64,000 nucleotides of DNA from Hysterangium stoloniferum (taxonomy: Eukaryota; Basidiomycota; Agaricomycetes; Hysterangiales; Hysterangiaceae): the NCBI GenBank assembly GCA_015178975.1, contig WHVD01000040.1:186001-250000 (forward strand), written 5' to 3'. Below, one piece after another: positions 58,691 to 64,000 of the stretch. Numbering within the stretch: position 1 is the stretch's first letter; each line of letters begins with the position of its first letter. Below the pieces are notes generated by a model. It did not search any database, was not told the DNA's origin, and saw only the letters and a list, made by a program, of their open reading frames with translations. A program made the position numbers and the translations under genes.

Positions 58691-58859
58691 GGTATAACAT
58701 ATTTTAATGCAAATAAACAGAGTTTCTGTATATATAATTTGCATTTAAGAACATATAATACAATATATGAGGATTTCACACTTAGTATTTGACATTTTTT
58801 AAAACCTCTGTCATCCATAAGTAAAGTTGTCATTCCCTCTCCCTTTACATGGGTTGTCT

Positions 58860-59180
58860 CTACATTCCGACTCTCCATTGACGCAAAACTGACACAGCTG
58901 TGCCCTCTGGCACTCGATATTCTTCTGCCGACAGGCTAACGAAGCTTTGGACCGGGGAGTGGGGGAAAATACATCGAGTCCCACGCTCTGAGCGGCGAGA
59001 GCAAAGTAATTTTCCGTCGCATGTAACGGCGTCAGTTTTGCATGTGCGGCATATTTTGTTGGGGGGTTGATACAGCGTCGGAGGGGGATGAGAGGGATGA
59101 GGGAGGATAGTGGGTGGACGGCAGGATGTGCTTTGGGTGAGTGTGGACGGAGTATGGATCCAATCCGGTGGGCAGCTCAC
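58860..59180 (-). pseudogene. Degenerate Zn2Cys6-like ORF
   Basis: The 106-residue frame includes NKICRTCKTDAVTCDGKLLC then SRRSERGTRCIFPHSP. This fits a fungal Zn(2)Cys(6) DNA-binding pattern, CX2CX6CX5C with a final Cys, but the fifth Cys is Arg (CSRR instead of the usual CX2C). CpG content is high, unlike the transposons around it. An upstream exon may lie at 59190-59270 in another frame (APWCERCRKKL). It may be a decaying host transcription-factor gene. Confidence 0.4.
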
Positions 59181-59280
59181 ACTAATTTCTTCCTACACCT
59201 CTCACACCATGGTGCATGTCTGCCCCTTCCCCCTACCTTTTCAGCCGCTCCATAGCCTCTCTTCATCGCAACATGACTTT

Positions 59281-59748
59281 TCCCGGTGACAGGTAATGCA
59301 GGCCTGAACAACGCGGCGATAGGGGGTGAGGACATCAGATATACTCATTTATGTGGTGAGAGGACGATAAGGTCGAAGAGAGCTGAGGGAATTACTATAT
59401 GAGATTGGGGGGGAATAAAAAGAAATAGGTGTATATGATCCTGCCTTTGCGAGACTCGGATTCGTACATATTTAAATGCCTTGCGCCTTGTGGATTCGCA
59501 TAGGATGGCCCGATCAGAACTTCATCCTAGCTTCCAGCCACACTCAGCTTCTTCAAAGCTGGACGCCTCATCTGTAGATCCCCCCATTTCATTTCCATCC
59601 ATGCATCCAACATTCAACACATGTTACTGGATGACTCTCTGTAGCACTAAAACTCTAAGTCCTAATTCAAACTGACAGCTGTGACGCCGCACTGTTCTGA
59701 CCTTCTAATGTCACTCATGTCACAGCATCATATTTTCCTTCAGTGCTC
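59281..59748. other. Sequence without recognised genes
   Basis: It retains CpGs up to about 59690. No domain is recognised in the small ORFs. Confidence 0.4.
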
Positions 59749-60957
59749 ATGGATATATATGAAATAATGAATGATGAGTCAGAAGATGAGCAGGAAGATC
59801 AAGAACATGCATATGGGCTCATATGTATGTTTAATGCATTTTTAGATAATCCAAATACCACAGCTGAAATGTCACAACAATGTAGGCATGACTCTCACCG
59901 GTGAATTGGAAACATGTAGACAATGTGCTGAACACCGAAATCCTGTACACCTTTACCTTACACGTCCAGGTTTGCCTCCTCCACAAGGGGACACAGCCTG
60001 GCAGCATATGTGGACTGCTCAAAATGACTGTGCATTCATAACAACAATGGGTTTTGATGTGAAAATATTCAATCATATTCTAGAATCTGGGTTTGAGATT
60101 CACTGGAATACCACACCTGTGGAATGATCAGATATTAGCCAGTATGCTGCTCCCCGTCCCAAAAGGTAGTCTTTGAATGCTGCTGGAGGACTAGGATTGG
60201 TATTGCATTATATTCATTCTTGCATGGTTCAAACAAGCTTGCAACAAATTTTTGGGTTGATCCCATCAACAGTCGACCAGTACCTGAAATTTTCACTGAA
60301 TATACTCAAGATGACACTCAACAATATGTCTGAGGTACTTGTTGTCTGGCCAAATGCTGCAAAAATGCAGTCATTTCAAGATATGAGTGTTACGTGTCAT
60401 GCCCTGCTTGTGGGAGCATTTGGAAGTATTGATGGATTAAAATTACCAGTTGAAGTCCCAGATCATCCAATGATGGAAAATGCAATATACTGTGGCTGGA
60501 CTCATAATCATTATTCTAACCAAGTCTTTGTCTTTGGACCAGATGGGAGGTTAGAGGCTTAATCTCTTTAAAACCATTCCATTTATACAGTATTTATAAT
60601 TATTCAGGTACCATTCTTGAAGCAGTGCTCAATGCACCTGGTAGCTGGCATGATTCACATGTTTCTCATCCAATTTATAAGCAATTGCAGGATAACACAC
60701 CAGATGGATTTTATTTGGTTGCAGATACTGCTTTTCCCTGAGGTGCTCAAAGCATTCAGAACAAGATCAAAGCTCCACTGAAGTCTGGCAATTGATTACC
60801 ACAATCCCACTTGGGACACTTTGTACAGCTAGCAGTCAATCAGGAACTACTTTCATATTGGCAGCTGAGTGGAGTATGCAAGCATTACAAGGTGGTTTTG
60901 GTCAACTTTGTGTGCCTTTGCCTGTGGATCCTCAATTCTTAGAAAATTACCCAATAT
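59749..60957 (+). pseudogene. PIF/Harbinger transposase (DDE_Tnp_4), decayed
   Basis: Starts MDIYEIMNDESEDEQEDQEH; after a frame change come FITTMGFDVKIFNHILESGF, LNAAGGLGLVLHYIHS and LQQIFGLIPSTVDQYLKF. Catalytic residues are present: Asp in FGSIDGLKLPVE, Asp in GFYLVADTAFP and Glu in AAEWSMQALQGGF. A short intron or indel lies near 60550-60607. In-frame TGA occurs near 60125, 60739 and 60794. It is inactive. Element ends were not identified with certainty. Confidence 0.85.
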
Positions 60958-60989
60958 AGAATGGCATCTTAGCTTGAGCTTGAGACTTG

Positions 60990-61410
60990 GCTTATGTAAT
61001 TTGGATCCAAATTGGTGGAATAATAAATAAAAAAAAGTAATCACTCATTGGAATGATTTTTTGCTCTCTATTACATTGACAGAAAAGCTACTATTTCAGT
61101 AAAAATATAAGTTTAAACCACTTGTAAGAATAATAAACATGTCATGTGACTTTGTTTATATTGTTTGACATGTTGATAGTTGGTTCAACCATTCCTTAGC
61201 CTTTACCACTACCATGAAAGCTATTTCTGCTACTCAGGACTTTACTATTATCTCTCTTCTTCAAGGGGGGGAACTTTTACACTCAAATCCACACTAAAAT
61301 TTGTTTAGGGAGGGCTACAATCAGCAGGATCAAGGCTGAAGTGCTTGCAGATAAAGAAAACAACCTAGCTGGCTGTCCTTTCAAGCTTACTATTTCACAG
61401 CAGTCAGTAA
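60990..61410 (+). pseudogene. Tc1-f 5' end and transposase start
   Basis: A region like the Tc1-a left module (gattttttgctctctatt) precedes ATG 61214, MKAISATQDFTIISLLQ. The frame then shifts and the helix-turn-helix region is only partly readable. The catalytic part is missing. Confidence 0.7.
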
Positions 61411-62160
61411 AAAACCCTTCCAATGAGTCTCTTGTATACAAATATTTGTAGTATTTCTATATTTGGAGTTTATGTAATGGCAGTGTATTTCCACAATCTA
61501 GTATGATAAAGGATATTCACAATACTTGTGATATTTTTGTATTTTTATTCTCTGAGATGCTTTTGGTGCCAAATTGTAAATGGTCACATCTACAATCACT
61601 GTTGTGATTATCACTTGTAAGTAATGTATTGAAAAACATCCATAGTCACATGCCACTGATATCCTGTAAACACCACTCTCACTCCCTTTCATGCCTTCAT
61701 ATCACCTCATCTTTTACTCCATTTTGTGCCAATATCCTTCAAAGCAAGATGGTCCAAGATGGTCCAAGTTCAGTGAGAAAATCCATCACTTTGATATGAC
61801 ATGCATCATCATCTTCTGAAAAGACTACGTCTTCAAGTACTGGATCCATCATTCTTCAGCCTTTCTTTGGCTTCTAAAGGAGCCCAATCGATTTCCGACA
61901 GTTGCTAGTGAGGTCCAGCTGCTGTCATGAGGTAATGGGATCACAACATGCCTCGGTTGTGACTTTATCCCCTATTATCTTCTCCACTGACACGTTTACC
62001 CATCTAAGGTCCATAGTAGGTGTGCTGTTGCTAGATTGAGATATACAGTAAACACAGTTTGGAAGAATAAAAGAATTTATTGAAAGAAAAAGTAATGTAA
62101 AGATCCTAGTTGTGAGACTAGACCTCCCAACATCCAACAAATAATATTTTCTGGCCACTG
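61411..62160. other. Sequence without recognised genes
   Basis: AT-rich. 62040-62160 may be a short element with tacagt and cactgta ends next to the MITE-2 copy. Confidence 0.35.
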
Positions 62161-62162
62161 TA

Positions 62163-62505
62163 TTAGGACTTTATGTTGAATCAAGTAGAAATCTGTTCAG
62201 ATCGACAGATCCATTTCAAAGTAATACATATGTATTTAGAGGTGCCAATGATATCCATATGCATGGAATGGACTATCTAAAGGTATCTATTTTTTAAAAG
62301 TATTAGTGTTTCAAACTACTAATTTTTTTTATTGTCTACTTGTGTCCAGAAAGATTCATTAGTTTGTAATGTATGAGAGAGTTTAAAACTTTTTGAAAGT
62401 TTTAAAAACCAAATTATGTTTGAATCACATCCCAGATGTTTAAATGACCTTTAGAGTATATTAGAATTTGGTATACTTAATAGTTTTCAGATATCCTCCT
62501 CAGGC
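62163..62505 (-). mobile_element. MITE-2 fragment
   Basis: Reverse complement of about 13431-13770, ending cagatatcctcc at 62505. Its other terminus is missing. Confidence 0.8.
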
Positions 62506-62540
62506 TAACCAAATTTAGCTGTGGTGAATGGGAGCTGCCT

Positions 62541-62921
62541 GTGATTCATTTTTCCACAGTACTGGTGGAAGAGGAGAGCCATTTGAAGGGCCAGAAGGAC
62601 ACTAATGATCAGTTTGCAATGAAAACAAGAACAGACTCACCAATTGTGAAATGGCTGAGAAACTGCTATAGATGCAATGGCGAAGGTCATATCACAGGTT
62701 TTTGTCCTGCACCAAAACCAGTTGATTTGTCAATGAGTGGATCACTTACCAAAAGCCCAGAGCCTCTCACTGCAACACAGGGGAGAGTGTTTTTATATTG
62801 CATGTCTAATGTCATCACGTGGAATAGGAGTCGTGAGAAGGGCTCCAAGGTCCAGCTTTTTTTTTCTTTCTGGGAGGTTGGGGGAATGTGTACTAGGAGC
62901 AAGGGATTCTCCAAGGTTTGA
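62541..62921 (+). pseudogene. gag: Zinc-knuckle protein fragment, probably Copia-type gag
   Basis: The ORF contains CYRCNGEGHITGFC, a CX2CX4HX4C zinc knuckle followed by PAPKP, as at the end of Copia gag. The upstream gag core is missing and the downstream sequence has no pol features. Confidence 0.55.
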
Positions 62922-62944
62922 TTCAATCCCAAAAGTACCAGACA

Positions 62945-63075
62945 ATTTTTGCATCTAGTGGGCACAGCGTACTTTCAAATTTCAGAGAAATGTTGCATCT
63001 ACTGGGCACAGTGGATTTTTGTTTTCAACTTTCGGAGGGATTTTGCATCAAGTGGGCACATTCTCAACAACATAC
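62945..63075 (+). repeat. Tandem repeat of about 50 bp, three units
   Basis: Units contain ttgcatctagtgggcacag followed by a ttcagagaaa-type spacer. Confidence 0.75.
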
Positions 63076-63239
63076 AAAGTGGGCTTGTTGGTTTTAGTTA
63101 TATTATGTTGTAAGTCATTGAGGAAACTCATGATTTACTAAATATGCACTTTTGTAGAATACACTCAGCTAAGATGTACTTTACAGTAGCTTAGTCATAT
63201 GTACAAAACTTTGTCCGTTTTTGTTATACAGTCAACATT

Positions 63240-63446
63240 TAACAAAAGGGGGGCATACAAAGTGCTAGAAAGTAAAATAATCATAGGTCAAAAAACTGTC
63301 CCAATGAGTAGCTGTTTTGTTTTATTTATTATTCAATGGGTTTTGATTCAAATCACATGAACCAAGGCTTACCTTCAAGCCATGATCCTATAGTACCTTT
63401 GATAATTTACTTAGATTTTCTACTTATGTCAGTAATCTATACCAAC
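63240..63446 (+). mobile_element. Tc1-a 3' end fragment
   Basis: It matches 36010-36171 and 36970-37015, from the last transposase codons into the terminal module, and is interrupted by an LTR. Confidence 0.8.
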
Positions 63447-64000
63447 TGTTAGGGTACGTACATGGTGGGTCTCTGGAGAAACCCATGGGAAATCCAGTAG
63501 GACTTGGCTTCAGCTTATAGGCTGCACCCTTGCAAGATCGTGTTGTCCAATTTCAGATAGGCAGATGGGAATCCCGGGGAGTCCGGGTGGGGTTCATGGG
63601 TCGAGGGGTCATAGGTCAGAGGTTGTGGGTTGAGAGGTTGGGGAGTCAAGATAAATAAGAGAGATAGATGTGTCAGAGCCCAGGGGCTCTGACTAGCGAG
63701 AGCAGTGTAATTCAAGGAGGAGTTTTAGAGCAGAAAATGTATTAGATTACTGGGGGGAATCTAAGCCAATTTTCTGACTGGATTGTATGTACAACATCTG
63801 CCAGACTATATAGACCATACAATGAATGACATGTCAAATCCAGTAATAATGAAATGGAACTAGTGAAACATAAAACGAGCATAGTAAACACCAAATTGGT
63901 GTTAGGAACAGGATGGAATGGAGCAAACCATAATGGGAAACAGAGTGGGAGTGGAGTCTGAATTATGACAGGTCATTTGACTAAAATGGGAACGGGGCTC
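63447..64000 (-). mobile_element. LTR, family G1, running off the window
   Basis: Starts tgttagggtacgtac and aligns with 2026-2899 and 36172-36969; hairpin at 63511-63524. The other end is outside the window. Confidence 0.9.

Overview
The window looks like a transposon-dominated stretch of a fungal genome, most likely a mushroom-forming basidiomycete (Agaricomycetes). The host-type genes have short introns of 47-62 bp. The caspase (peptidase C14) proteins match a family I know from Agaricomycetes. The transposons (Gypsy, Copia, Tc1/mariner, PIF/Harbinger, Helitron) are basidiomycete types. These identifications come from recognising the proteins by eye, not from a search.

The only clearly intact host-type genes are caspase-domain genes: one complete on the + strand (17044-19212), one complete on the - strand (51634-49375), and the last 31 codons of a third on the + strand at the window edge (1-95). 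The third is identical to the end of the second where they overlap. Both complete genes have four exons, keep the His/Cys dyad (YYAGHG and DCCHS) and carry the same C-terminal domain. A degenerate Zn2Cys6-like ORF (58860-59180) and a duplicated, GC-richer unit of unknown content (640-1672 and about 51965-52990) may be further non-transposon sequence.

The dominant architecture is a giant imperfect palindrome. The left arm (1-15676) reappears reverse-complemented at 33960-49470, around an 18.3 kb spacer that holds the + strand caspase gene. Many insertions are shared by both arms: a Copia-type LTR, an old LTR with a coiled-coil ORF, Tc1-a, Tc1-b, MITE-1 and a Helitron fragment. Others occur in one arm only. 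On the left these are Gypsy-1, a MITE and an expanded minisatellite. On the right they are two long solo LTRs and a 2.6 kb LTR-like element carrying two further solo LTRs. The palindrome therefore gives a relative dating of insertions.

Region by region: 0-1.7 kb, caspase tail, inverted-repeat arm, duplicated unit and tRNA-like sequence; 1.7-8.4 kb, nested LTR elements and old remnants; 8.4-13.3 kb, decayed Gypsy-1; 13.3-15.7 kb, Tc1-a, MITE and Helitron fragment; 15.7-16.4 kb, tandem truncated LTRs; 17-19.2 kb, caspase 1; 19.5-31.4 kb, LTRs, tandem repeats, Tc1 and Helitron fragments; 31.5-33.7 kb, truncated Copia; 33.7-48.8 kb, right palindrome arm; 48.8-53 kb, caspase 2 between inverted repeats plus the duplicated unit; 53-57.2 kb, Tc1-c and Tc1-b; 57.2-64 kb, LTR pieces, an unidentified spliced ORF, a decayed Harbinger transposase, and a Tc1 end with an LTR running off the window.

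Most transposon coding regions are broken. In the Gypsy and Harbinger genes nearly all in-frame stops are TGA where the family has Arg, as expected from CGA to TGA change by deamination of methylated CpG. The caspase genes keep open frames and CpGs. Coordinates were read by eye and may be off by one or a few bases; repeat borders without a stated target-site duplication are approximate.
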